NCBI RefSeq assembly: GCF_051201625.1
Contig: NZ_CP179203.1
Span: forward strand, 1,364,001-1,428,000
Direction: 5' to 3'
DNA from: Shimia sp051201625
GTDB lineage: Bacteria; Pseudomonadota; Alphaproteobacteria; Rhodobacterales; Rhodobacteraceae
Length of the DNA: 64,000 bases
The notes beneath the pieces are model-generated. The model saw only the letters and a program-made list of their open reading frames with translations, did no database searches and was not told the DNA's origin. This document shows, in pieces, positions 35,199-43,322 of the stretch. Both the position numbers and the translations under genes were made by a program. How positions within the stretch are numbered: the stretch's first letter is position 1; every line of letters starts with the position of its first letter.

Positions 35199-35222
35199 AT
35201 TATTATTTTATAAAATAACAAT
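35199..35222 (-). promoter_or_regulatory. probable Zur operator of the zur-zrg operon
   Basis: A perfect 16-bp palindrome TTATTTTATAAAATAA (35203-35218) extends to 24 bp (35199-35222) with a single mismatched pair. It is located 24 bp upstream of the zur start, where a promoter is expected. It resembles the AT-rich dyad of known Zur boxes (GTTATA/TATAAC-like half-sites) without matching them exactly. Confidence 0.65.
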
Positions 35223-35637
35223 TAGCAACGATGAGTAACTTTCGACACCCAAAGTTATTGAAGCTGTTGGGAATCGTGACTTATGGTCGGAGCCCATTTC
35301 GAGCCGTAGCAACCCAATATCATGAGTTGAATATGCGAAACTGCAATGAATTTTTTTTATGCTCTTCGATACCAAATGTGGGGGGGCGCTGACGTCAAAT
35401 TTAACACAATTCGGCGTGGCTTTTACTGATCGTATCCTGCACGTTGGTATCGAGCCGTTTTTGAGGTAAAAGACCCGTGAACGCATAGAGTGCTCTAGAT
35501 CTTGAATTCTCTTTAATGGCTGCGGTAAAAACTACTTAAGGCGGATTGTTTAGGTAGTGGGTTGTGTCTAGGCGTCGGGTTGCACCACATTATAGAGGTC
35601 AAACTACAGGGTCCGTATGCAAGGGTGATGGAGTCGA
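35223..35637. other. intergenic region right of the zur operator
   Basis: 415 bases with no supported gene. It contains the promoter of the 35638 gene. One run of 6 G occurs near 35382; otherwise unremarkable. Confidence 0.4.
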
Positions 35638-36282
35638 ATGGAAGTGCTTACAGTAGAGGAAATTGAACAGCTTTTTACCAGTGATGATGGCAATTATAAG
35701 TTCGCCAGATGGAGTCGGCCAATAGCGCCAATAGTCTTCGGGGTTGAAGACGAAACCCTGCGTACCGTCAAAGGTGCGATTGAAGCGGTTGTGGCTTTGG
35801 CCGGACATCAGATGGCTGAGACGGATCCTGAACTCGGATCTAACCTGATGATATTTTTCTTCCGTGAATGGAACGAATTGCTCGACGTACCAAACCTTGA
35901 TCAGCTTATCCCGAGCCTACCAATTCTGGTGAGCCGCCTCCGCAGTGCTAACGCGACACGGTACCGGGCATTTCGATTTGAAGCAGATGGCAGCATACAG
36001 GCAGCGTTTGTTTTTCTCCGAATGACGACTGAGATGTGTGAGTTGCCCGCAGAAAACCTTGCCTTGACAGAGGCGACCCAGACAATTTTGGTATGGGGTG
36101 AAAAGGTATTTTTGGAAACCTCCCCCTTGGCTATTATACCGGAAACTGGATCAGTAGTTCTAAGGCCTGAGATTGCCGGAGTTATCGCTGCTGGATATGA
36201 TCCAAAGATGCCTGTGGCTGCAGATGATCGAAGCCATGCGTTGCGGATATTTGCTCGGTTAAAATGGCCGGCTATCAGGTAA
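35638..36282 (+). CDS. conserved hypothetical protein upstream of the tol-pal cluster
   Basis: 214-residue soluble protein not recognised by me. The sequence is balanced and globular with no signal peptide or membrane segment. Features are VKGAIEAVVALAGHQMAE, MIFFFREWNELLDV and RYRAFRFEADGSIQAAFVFLRM. The ATG has GGAG five bases upstream. It lies 157 bp before ybgC, same direction, probably its own transcript. Confidence 0.7.
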   Translation: MEVLTVEEIEQLFTSDDGNYKFARWSRPIAPIVFGVEDETLRTVKGAIEAVVALAGHQMAETDPELGSNLMIFFFREWNELLDVPNLDQLIPSLPILVSRLRSANATRYRAFRFEADGSIQAAFVFLRMTTEMCELPAENLALTEATQTILVWGEKVFLETSPLAIIPETGSVVLRPEIAGVIAAGYDPKMPVAADDRSHALRIFARLKWPAIR

Positions 36283-36439
36283 TGTTCTATTTTTCAGCTC
36301 AACAGCAAGCTAAGCTTGATTAACACAAGGTGATTGGTCGCTTAAAGGTTAGGTGTTGGCAGATATTGAACGCAGTTGGTATACCGCCTGTCGTCTGTTC
36401 ACGCAGTCACTCGAATTCAAGCGAACGTTGAGGTCTAAA

Positions 36440-36838
36440 TTGGAATACACCAATATTTGTAAACACAGTCTTCGCGTTTATTATGAAGATACTGATATGG
36501 GCGGTATCGTCTATTACGCTAATTACCTTAAGTTCATCGAACGTGGTCGCAGTGAATGGGTGCGCAAAATCGGTCTCAATCAGCGTGAAATGAAAGCTGA
36601 GGGTTTCGTCTTTGCGGTCCGCCGGATCGAGGCGGATTACTTGAGTTCGGCGCGGCTGGATGATGAACTGATTGTTGAAACTGAGATAATTAGAGTGACT
36701 GCTGCGCGTCTGGTGATGGAGCAGAGTGTAAAAAAGAGCGACGATGTGTTATTCCAAGCAAAGGTGACCATAGCCTGTGTTAACGAGGCGGGGCGGCCTG
36801 TTCGGTTGCCCATGCAGTTGTTTAAACTCCTACATTAA
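36440..36838 (+). CDS. ybgC: acyl-CoA thioesterase YbgC/TolC-associated hotdog protein
   Basis: 132-residue 4-hydroxybenzoyl-CoA-type thioesterase encoded at the head of tol-pal clusters. The motif YYEDTDMGGIVYYANYLKFIERGRSEW includes the catalytic Asp in DTD. The start is placed at TTG 36440, preceded at 6 bases by GAGG; the longer frame upstream adds 29 residues with no family match. It precedes tolQ by 195 bp, room for a second promoter. Confidence 0.93.
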   Translation: MEYTNICKHSLRVYYEDTDMGGIVYYANYLKFIERGRSEWVRKIGLNQREMKAEGFVFAVRRIEADYLSSARLDDELIVETEIIRVTAARLVMEQSVKKSDDVLFQAKVTIACVNEAGRPVRLPMQLFKLLH

Positions 36839-37033
36839 TTGCGATAAAAATCCTTTAGCTGTGTTCTGATCTAACGTCGTCAGTTTTTTGGTGATTACAT
36901 TCCAGCGCGCTTTTGATCCGGTTGATACGCGAAAATCCGCGCTTAATGCCAATTAGATGGAATTCTCTGTGGAACTGCTATAGCGTCTTCCTAAAATAAG
37001 GTCCTGATTAGGACTCAAAAAAGAGCAGGCATA

Positions 37034-37708
37034 ATGGAAGCAGCAGTCGACTTTTCAATGTGGGCGCTATTTGCGCGCGCGACCTTGGTTGTAAAATTAG
37101 TAATGTTTCTGTTGGTGGTGGCCTCATTCTGGACCTGGTCCGTCATCATACAGAAAACTTTATTGTACAGGGCGGCGAGGCGCGAAGCCAAAACGTTCGA
37201 CCGGACATTTTGGTCGGGTGAACCTTTGGACAAACTGTTTGAGGAGTTGGGTCCTGAACCAACTGGGCGCTCGGCGCGGATATTCGCCTCTGGTATGGTG
37301 GAGTGGCAGCGTAGTCACCGGCAGGACGGCGGGTTAATCGCCAATGCTACAAGCCGTATTGACCGCTCTATGGATGTTGCCATTTTGAAAGAGGCAGAGG
37401 TTTTGCAGAAAGGTTTGCCGATCCTCGCCACCGTTGGGTCGACAGCTCCTTTCGTTGGGCTGTTTGGCACAGTTTGGGGTATCATGAACGCATTTATAGA
37501 AATTGCAGCGCAGCAAAATACGAACTTAGCCGTTGTAGCGCCAGGTATCGCTGAGGCACTGATGGCCACAGGGCTAGGTCTTTTGGCTGCAATTCCAGCA
37601 GTAATCTTTTACAATAAACTGAGTGCAGATAACGATCGCATTGTTGCTGGCTATGAGGCGTTTTCAGATGAGTTCGCGACCATTCTTAGTCGACAACTGG
37701 ACGCGTGA
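37034..37708 (+). CDS. tolQ: Tol-Pal system proton channel subunit TolQ
   Basis: 224-residue inner-membrane protein of the MotA/TolQ/ExbB family with three membrane segments (about 12-38, 130-155, 168-190). The conserved GLFGTVWGIMNAF and GIAEALMATGLGLLAAIPAV blocks are present. With TolR it forms the proton-driven stator that keeps the envelope tight during division. Three bp separate it from tolR. Confidence 0.96.
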   Translation: MEAAVDFSMWALFARATLVVKLVMFLLVVASFWTWSVIIQKTLLYRAARREAKTFDRTFWSGEPLDKLFEELGPEPTGRSARIFASGMVEWQRSHRQDGGLIANATSRIDRSMDVAILKEAEVLQKGLPILATVGSTAPFVGLFGTVWGIMNAFIEIAAQQNTNLAVVAPGIAEALMATGLGLLAAIPAVIFYNKLSADNDRIVAGYEAFSDEFATILSRQLDA

Positions 37709-37711
37709 GTA

Positions 37712-38188
37712 ATGGGAGCAGACATAATCAAATCTGGTGGTGGCACTGGTAAGCGTCGACGCAGGTCTGGGCGCCGCAGTCGGCCCATGGCAGAGATCAA
37801 TGTAACACCTTTTGTAGACGTGATGCTGGTATTGCTTATCATATTCATGGTGGCAGCGCCTTTGTTGACGGTTGGCGTTCCTGTTGAGTTGCCAAAAACA
37901 GCAGCTAACCCTCTGCCGGGAGAGCAGGAGGAACCACTTACTGTGACGATTGCATCCGATTTAAGTATTACCATTCAAACAACAGAAGTTGCTGCTGAGG
38001 ATCTCGTCCCGAAATTGCGGGCTATTGCCAGCGAAAGAGCATCTGACCGCGTGTACCTGCGGGCAGATGGAGCTATTCCTTACGAAGCAGTTGTCCAAAT
38101 CATGGGAGCATTGAATGCGGGTGGGTTTTCAGACATCGGGCTTGTAACGGATATTGGCGGCCCGTCTTTGGGCGGACCGGAGAACTGA
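37712..38188 (+). CDS. tolR: Tol-Pal system subunit TolR
   Basis: 158 residues with an Arg-rich cytoplasmic N-terminus (GKRRRRSGRRSR), one membrane helix carrying the essential Asp (NVTPFVDVMLVLLIIFMV) and a periplasmic TolR/ExbD domain. Works with TolQ. A GTG lies just upstream but the ATG fits the family length. Confidence 0.95.
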   Translation: MGADIIKSGGGTGKRRRRSGRRSRPMAEINVTPFVDVMLVLLIIFMVAAPLLTVGVPVELPKTAANPLPGEQEEPLTVTIASDLSITIQTTEVAAEDLVPKLRAIASERASDRVYLRADGAIPYEAVVQIMGALNAGGFSDIGLVTDIGGPSLGGPEN

Positions 38189-38197
38189 GGCGTTTAG

Positions 38198-39268
38198 GTG
38201 CATATTGGGCATTATATTTCGGGCGCAGCCCATGCCAGCCTGATTGGCTGGGCGGTGTTTGGTGCTACATTTCGGAGCGATCCACCGCCATTGGAGGTGT
38301 CTGAAGTGACTGTTGTTACGACGAAAGAGTTTGAAGCTGTACTGCGTTCTACGCAGGCTCCAAGTCTTACGACAGATGTGGCTGTCCCAATTATTCCGGC
38401 GGTGGATGTCCAAACGCCTGAAATGTTATCGCGTATGGACAATCCGATGACAGCAGCCACAGCTTCAACGACCGAAATCAGTGTACCGGACTCAATTCCT
38501 GATCTAAACGGTCTCACCGCGCCAGACCCAACTGAGGTAATTGAAAAAGCCCCGGTTATGTCAGTGCCAGATGTTGACACAGCGTTTGCCATCCCAAAGG
38601 TTGCATCGCGTCCTGTTGCGCGGCCAGTGCAGCGTGTTGCACCTGTGCCAGTCGCTCAACCCAAGCCGGACACGACAATAAATGATACGTTGCAAGAGGC
38701 GATTAAGCCGGATGAAAGTGGCAAAATTGCAGAGAAAATCATGGAAGAAACTGCGCCTGAAGCTGCTGCAACTGAGATTATTACTGAACCGAAGTCTGAA
38801 AAAGCGGACAACACGGCAGCACCATTGAGCTCATTACGTCCAAGGGCGCGTCCCATGGCAGGTGTCAATGCGGATGGGCGCGCGGATGCAGCCGTTGCCG
38901 CCGCACTGGCTGAGGCTGGAATTAGTGACACAACGCCGACGCCTTCCGGTCCGCCTTTAACCACTTCTGAGAAGGATGGGCTGCGGGTGGCAGTTCGTGA
39001 CTGTTGGGTTGTTGATGTTGGATCCCGCGCGGCAGATGTAACTGTTACGATTGGCTTCTCGCTGGAAAAGAATGGCAAGGTGCGGGGTGACATTCGCTTG
39101 ATAAATGCCGAAGGTGGTGATGATACTGCGTCTGGCGCTGCATTTCAGGCAGCGCGGAGAGCCGTCTTGAGGTGTGAAAAAGCTGGCTACGACCTTCCAA
39201 AAGATAAATATGACCATTGGCGTGATGTCGAAATAACGTTTAATCCAGATAATATGAGGCTGAAATGA
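38198..39268 (+). CDS. tolA: Tol-Pal system protein TolA
   Basis: 356-residue periplasm-spanning link from TolQR to TolB/Pal. N-terminal membrane anchor (HASLIGWAVFGATF), a long low-complexity Pro/Val/Ala/Glu-rich central region (about 50-260), and a C-terminal TolA/TonB-like domain (EKDGLRVAVRDCWVVDVGS ... VTIGFSLEKNGKVRGDIRL). Sequence is poorly conserved as usual, so assignment rests on order and architecture. GTG start. Its stop overlaps the tolB start. Confidence 0.88.
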   Translation: MHIGHYISGAAHASLIGWAVFGATFRSDPPPLEVSEVTVVTTKEFEAVLRSTQAPSLTTDVAVPIIPAVDVQTPEMLSRMDNPMTAATASTTEISVPDSIPDLNGLTAPDPTEVIEKAPVMSVPDVDTAFAIPKVASRPVARPVQRVAPVPVAQPKPDTTINDTLQEAIKPDESGKIAEKIMEETAPEAAATEIITEPKSEKADNTAAPLSSLRPRARPMAGVNADGRADAAVAAALAEAGISDTTPTPSGPPLTTSEKDGLRVAVRDCWVVDVGSRAADVTVTIGFSLEKNGKVRGDIRLINAEGGDDTASGAAFQAARRAVLRCEKAGYDLPKDKYDHWRDVEITFNPDNMRLK

Positions 39269-40581
39269 CAAGGTTACTAGCGGCCCTATTTACCAGTTTA
39301 GTGGTTTTGGGACAAATGTCCTTGGCACAGGACGGCCCACTTCGAATTGAGATCACCGAAGGGGTCATTGAACCCTTGCCCTTCGCGGCCCCAGATTTTG
39401 TGGCAGAAACCCCAGGGTCCAATCAGGTCTCCAAAGACATTAGCCGGGTGATTGCAGATGATCTGAGTGGATCGGGGCTTTTCCGTGAAATACCGGCTAA
39501 GGCACATATTGCGACGATCACGAATTTTGCCAGTCCTGTTCAGTTTACCGACTGGAAAGCGATCAATGCGCAAGCACTGATAACAGGTGGTGTCAGCGTA
39601 AGCGGTGATAAGCTTGAAGTGAAATTCAGGGTTTGGGATGTGTTTGCCGGAGCACAACTGGGAAATGGGCTGCGATTTAAAGGTACGGTAGATGGTTGGC
39701 GGCGCATGGGTCACAAAGTGGCTGATGCCGTTTACAGCCGCCTGACAGGAGAGGGAGGTTATTTTGATAGCCGAGTTGTCTTCGTGAGCGAAACTGGTCC
39801 CAAAAATGATCGGAAAAAACGATTAGCAATCATGGATTACGATGGTGCGAATCTACAGTATCTGACGGATAGTAGCGCCATTGTGCTGGCTCCACGGTTC
39901 TCTCCGAATGGGGATCAAGTACTTTACACCAGTTATGAGACGGGGTTTCCCCAAGTTTTTGTTCTAGATGTTGGATCAATTAGTAAGAGCGTGCTTTCCA
40001 GTGACACGAGTAGCATGAGCTTTGCGCCTAGGTTTTCGCCGGATGGCAAAAGCGTGCTTATGTCAGTGACGAATGGTGGCAACACTGACCTTTACAAGGT
40101 GCAAATTTCGGGTGGCGGTCGCCAACGCTTGACTAATAGCCCGTCAATCGAAACTGCACCGAGCTACAGCCCTGATGGTGGCAAAATAGTGTTCGAAAGT
40201 GATCGGTCTGGGACCCAGCAGCTGTACGTAATGGGCGCTAACGGTGGTGAAGCGACAAGGATCAGTTTTGGTCAGGGACGCTACGGCACGCCCGTCTGGA
40301 GCCCGCGCGGTGATTTGATTGCGTTTACAAAGCAAAGCAAAGGGCGCTTTCACATCGGTGTGATGCGTATAGATGGAAGCGATGAGCGCTTGTTGACGGC
40401 GTCCTTTTTAGATGAAGGCCCGACGTGGGCCCCAAACGGTCGAGTGATAATGTTTACGCGGGAAACACGCGGCGCTGATGGAGTTTCAGCGCTTTATTCC
40501 GTGGATGTTTCGGGTCGAAACCTAAAGCGTGTTAGACTAAACACCGGCGGATCAGATCCAAGCTGGTCACCATTGCAATAA
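39265..40581 (+). CDS. tolB: Tol-Pal periplasmic protein TolB
   Basis: 438 residues: signal peptide (cleavage about after MSLA), an N-terminal alpha/beta domain, then a six-bladed propeller with repeated PRFSPNGDQVLYTS, PRFSPDGKSVLMS, PSYSPDGGKIVFES and PVWSPRGDLIAFT units. Binds Pal and TolA. It starts within the tolA stop (ATGA). Confidence 0.97.
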   Translation: MTRLLAALFTSLVVLGQMSLAQDGPLRIEITEGVIEPLPFAAPDFVAETPGSNQVSKDISRVIADDLSGSGLFREIPAKAHIATITNFASPVQFTDWKAINAQALITGGVSVSGDKLEVKFRVWDVFAGAQLGNGLRFKGTVDGWRRMGHKVADAVYSRLTGEGGYFDSRVVFVSETGPKNDRKKRLAIMDYDGANLQYLTDSSAIVLAPRFSPNGDQVLYTSYETGFPQVFVLDVGSISKSVLSSDTSSMSFAPRFSPDGKSVLMSVTNGGNTDLYKVQISGGGRQRLTNSPSIETAPSYSPDGGKIVFESDRSGTQQLYVMGANGGEATRISFGQGRYGTPVWSPRGDLIAFTKQSKGRFHIGVMRIDGSDERLLTASFLDEGPTWAPNGRVIMFTRETRGADGVSALYSVDVSGRNLKRVRLNTGGSDPSWSPLQ

Positions 40582-40655
40582 CAGCAAGTTTTAATGATTG
40601 CAGCGTTATGATAGAAAACGAGCAAGAATACGGACAAAAGACGGGGCAGTTTGAA

Positions 40656-41165
40656 ATGAACTATTTTACAAAATCAGTTTTATTGTTGGGTGCGTTAGTG
40701 CTTTCAGCGTGTAGCAATCCAGATTACCTAAGCGGCGAAAATGCGAATGGGAACGGTTCTGGCGTGGCGAATGAGGCCGGGAGTGTCCAAGATCCGACTT
40801 CGCTGGCGCATTTTCAGCAAGTGATCGGTGATCGTGTTTTGTTTGAAGTAGACCAGTCGACGCTGAGTGAGAGTGGTCGACTGACGGTGCTGGCGCAGGC
40901 GAACTGGTTAATGGCGAACGGAGAATACACTGCCGTTATTGAGGGCCATGCCGATGAGCAGGGCACTCGCGAATATAATCTAGCACTTGGTGCACGTCGC
41001 GCTAGTGCGGTGCGTGAGTTGATGGTGTCTCAGGGGGTAGCTTCTGGTCGATTGCGCACCGTTAGCTTCGGTAAGGAACGTCCACTAGAGGTGTGCTCGG
41101 CGGAAAGTTGTTATGCAAACAATCGCCGGGCAGTCACGGTACTTGCCGCTGGCACTTTGGGGTAA
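40656..41165 (+). CDS. pal: peptidoglycan-associated lipoprotein Pal
   Basis: 169 residues: lipobox LSAC, then a linker rich in Gly/Asn, and an OmpA-like peptidoglycan-binding domain with IEGHADEQGTREYNLALGARRA and VSFGKERPL. The start at ATG 40656 gives a compact signal peptide; an in-frame ATG 16 codons earlier would prefix a non-signal sequence. Outer-membrane anchor of the Tol complex. Confidence 0.96.
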   Translation: MNYFTKSVLLLGALVLSACSNPDYLSGENANGNGSGVANEAGSVQDPTSLAHFQQVIGDRVLFEVDQSTLSESGRLTVLAQANWLMANGEYTAVIEGHADEQGTREYNLALGARRASAVRELMVSQGVASGRLRTVSFGKERPLEVCSAESCYANNRRAVTVLAAGTLG

Positions 41166-41171
41166 CGGACC

Positions 41172-42005
41172 ATGCGTTCATTTCCAGCACTAGGGTTGGC
41201 ATTGTTTTTAGCCCTGACACCCGTGGCCGGTGTTGCGCAATCTCGTGATGAAACATTGGCCGATATTCGCCAACAACTTTCAGTGCTTTATGTCGAAATT
41301 CAACGTTTGAAACGAGAGCTTTCGACCACTAGTTCGCCTGAAACCTTTTCTGGATCAAACACTCTTGAGAGGCTTGATGCGATCGAGGCGAGGCTGCAAG
41401 ACCTGACCGGGAAAACAGAGCGGTTGGGTCACAAGGTTCAGCGAGTCGTTGAAGATGGCACTAATCGCCTTGGAGATTTGGAGTTTCGGTTGGTTGAACT
41501 GGAGGGTGGCGATCTGAGCAAGTTGGGAGAGTCCTCAACTTTAGGTGGAGAAATTGGGAAGGTGCCTTCATTTGGAAGTGACACGTCATTGAATTCAGTG
41601 GATGAGGTCGAGACGGAACTGGCGATTGGGGAGACTGCTGACTTTGGACGTGCGAGGCTTGCGCTTCAAAATGGTGATTTTCGTGCAGCTGTGGATCAAT
41701 TCGCAGGGTTTGTCAGTAGCTATCCTGGCAGCCCACTAGAGTCAGAAGCACATCTGCGTCGAGGGCAGGCCCATGAGGAGCTAGGCGAAATGACCCGTGC
41801 AGCAAGAGCATTTTTGGAAGCATATTCCGGAGTACCGCAGGGCCCGATTGCATCTGAAGCTTTATTTCATCTTGGACGGGCGTTGGGACAACTTGGACAG
41901 GTTAGCGAAGCATGCGTAACTTTGAGTGAGGTCTCAGTACGCTATCCGGGCACGCGTGAAGTGGCGCAGGCTCAGGGTGAAATGTCGCGCTTACAGTGTC
42001 CGTGA
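41172..42005 (+). CDS. cpoB: cell division coordinator CpoB/YbgF
   Basis: 277-residue periplasmic protein: signal peptide (GVAQ cleavage), N-terminal coiled coil (LADIRQQLSVLYVEIQRLKREL), and C-terminal tetratricopeptide repeats (RLALQNGDFRAAVDQF, LESEAHLRRGQAHEELGE, ASEALFHLGRALGQLGQ). Coordinates PBP1B with Tol during septation in E. coli. It follows pal by 6 bp and its stop overlaps tilS (TGATG). Confidence 0.93.
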   Translation: MRSFPALGLALFLALTPVAGVAQSRDETLADIRQQLSVLYVEIQRLKRELSTTSSPETFSGSNTLERLDAIEARLQDLTGKTERLGHKVQRVVEDGTNRLGDLEFRLVELEGGDLSKLGESSTLGGEIGKVPSFGSDTSLNSVDEVETELAIGETADFGRARLALQNGDFRAAVDQFAGFVSSYPGSPLESEAHLRRGQAHEELGEMTRAARAFLEAYSGVPQGPIASEALFHLGRALGQLGQVSEACVTLSEVSVRYPGTREVAQAQGEMSRLQCP

Positions 42006-43228
42006 TGCTTGCCTCACGGCTTGCCAAGACACTAGCTGCACTTTTCCCTGATGGAGAAATCCCTCGTGTTGGAGTGGCAGTATCCGGCGGCGGTGACAGC
42101 TTTGCTTTGCTTGATCTTCTGCACCTAAATAAAGTGCAGATGGACGTTGTCAGCATAAATCATGGTCTGCGACCCGAAGCAGCAAGCGAAGTTGCGCTTG
42201 TTTCTAATTATTGCTCGGCCCGTTGTCTTTCACACGACGTATTGCATTGGACTTGGGATGGGCGGGGCAGTGTTCAGTTAGCGGCCCGCGAAGGACGCAG
42301 CAAATTGATGTCGCAATGGGCTAAAACTCGCGGGATTTCTCATGTTGTCCTTGGCCACACCAAGGATGATCAGGCTGAGACTTTCCTGATGAGATTGACG
42401 CGGGGATCTGGAGTGGATGGTCTAGCGGCTATGGCGCCGGTCACGAAGCACAATGGAATGATATGGCTCAGGCCCATGTTGGGCATTAAGCGTAGTGAGC
42501 TGCGCGCCCATTTGACGCTACGCAACATCTTATGGGCGGAAGATCCGAGCAACGAAGACATGGCTTATGATCGAGTTCGAGCTCGTAAGGCTCTGGACGA
42601 ACTCACGCCGTTGGGCTTGCATGTTGATAGGTTGGCTCTGACGGCAGATCATATGGGACGTGCACGAGTGGCATTGGATTATGCAGAGAGTATCTTAACT
42701 CAAGAAGTCGCAAGAATTGAGGCGGGTGATGTGGTAATTGAATGGGACAGGTTTAATCGTGCACCGGAGGAATTGCGTACTCGCTTGCTTGCCAATGCAT
42801 TGGGTTGGGTATCCGGGCAAATTTACAGACCGCGATATACCGCCCTTAAAGCAGCGATGGCAACCAAAAGTACGTATGTGTTGCAAGGGTGTGTGATAAT
42901 CAGGAAAAAGAATACCTTTCGAATTTCAAGGGAATGGGCAGCTGTGGACAAAACTAGATGCGCTGTCGGCGAATTATGGGACGGACGTTGGCTTTTGTCA
43001 GGCAAAGCAAAAAAAAATTTCTATGTCAGAGCTTTAGGGGAAGAGGGGCTGCGCGAATGTGCTGCTTGGCGTAATACTGGTAAGCCCCGCCAGAGCCTAT
43101 TCGCAACTCCATCAATTTGGCACGAAAAAACTTTGATATCAGCGCCATTAGCCGGGCTGGCGCGCGGTTGGCGTGCTGAAATCGTGCCGGAGCGGTTACA
43201 TTTCCCAAGGTCGTTTGAGTCTCATTAG
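42005..43228 (+). CDS. tilS: tRNA(Ile)-lysidine synthetase TilS
   Basis: Converts C34 of tRNA-Ile(CAU) to lysidine so it reads AUA. 407 residues. PP-loop SGGGDS at about 27-32, HGLRPEAASE and GHTKDDQAETFLMRLTRGSG are family motifs. The C-terminal part is divergent. The ATG at 42005 overlaps the cpoB stop. Essential in most bacteria. Confidence 0.95.
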   Translation: MLASRLAKTLAALFPDGEIPRVGVAVSGGGDSFALLDLLHLNKVQMDVVSINHGLRPEAASEVALVSNYCSARCLSHDVLHWTWDGRGSVQLAAREGRSKLMSQWAKTRGISHVVLGHTKDDQAETFLMRLTRGSGVDGLAAMAPVTKHNGMIWLRPMLGIKRSELRAHLTLRNILWAEDPSNEDMAYDRVRARKALDELTPLGLHVDRLALTADHMGRARVALDYAESILTQEVARIEAGDVVIEWDRFNRAPEELRTRLLANALGWVSGQIYRPRYTALKAAMATKSTYVLQGCVIIRKKNTFRISREWAAVDKTRCAVGELWDGRWLLSGKAKKNFYVRALGEEGLRECAAWRNTGKPRQSLFATPSIWHEKTLISAPLAGLARGWRAEIVPERLHFPRSFESH

Positions 43229-43322
43229 CAATTACCGCATTGAACATAGCGGCTTGATGTCTATTTAAGTGTTATGGTTGCTGTGTTAGGGACCATTTCG
43301 ATCTTTACTTGGGAGACCTGCC

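Noticed and set aside
35208..35486. 92-codon minus-strand frame in the zur upstream region
   Set aside because: It overlaps the operator and promoter region, and has no ribosome site or family resemblance.
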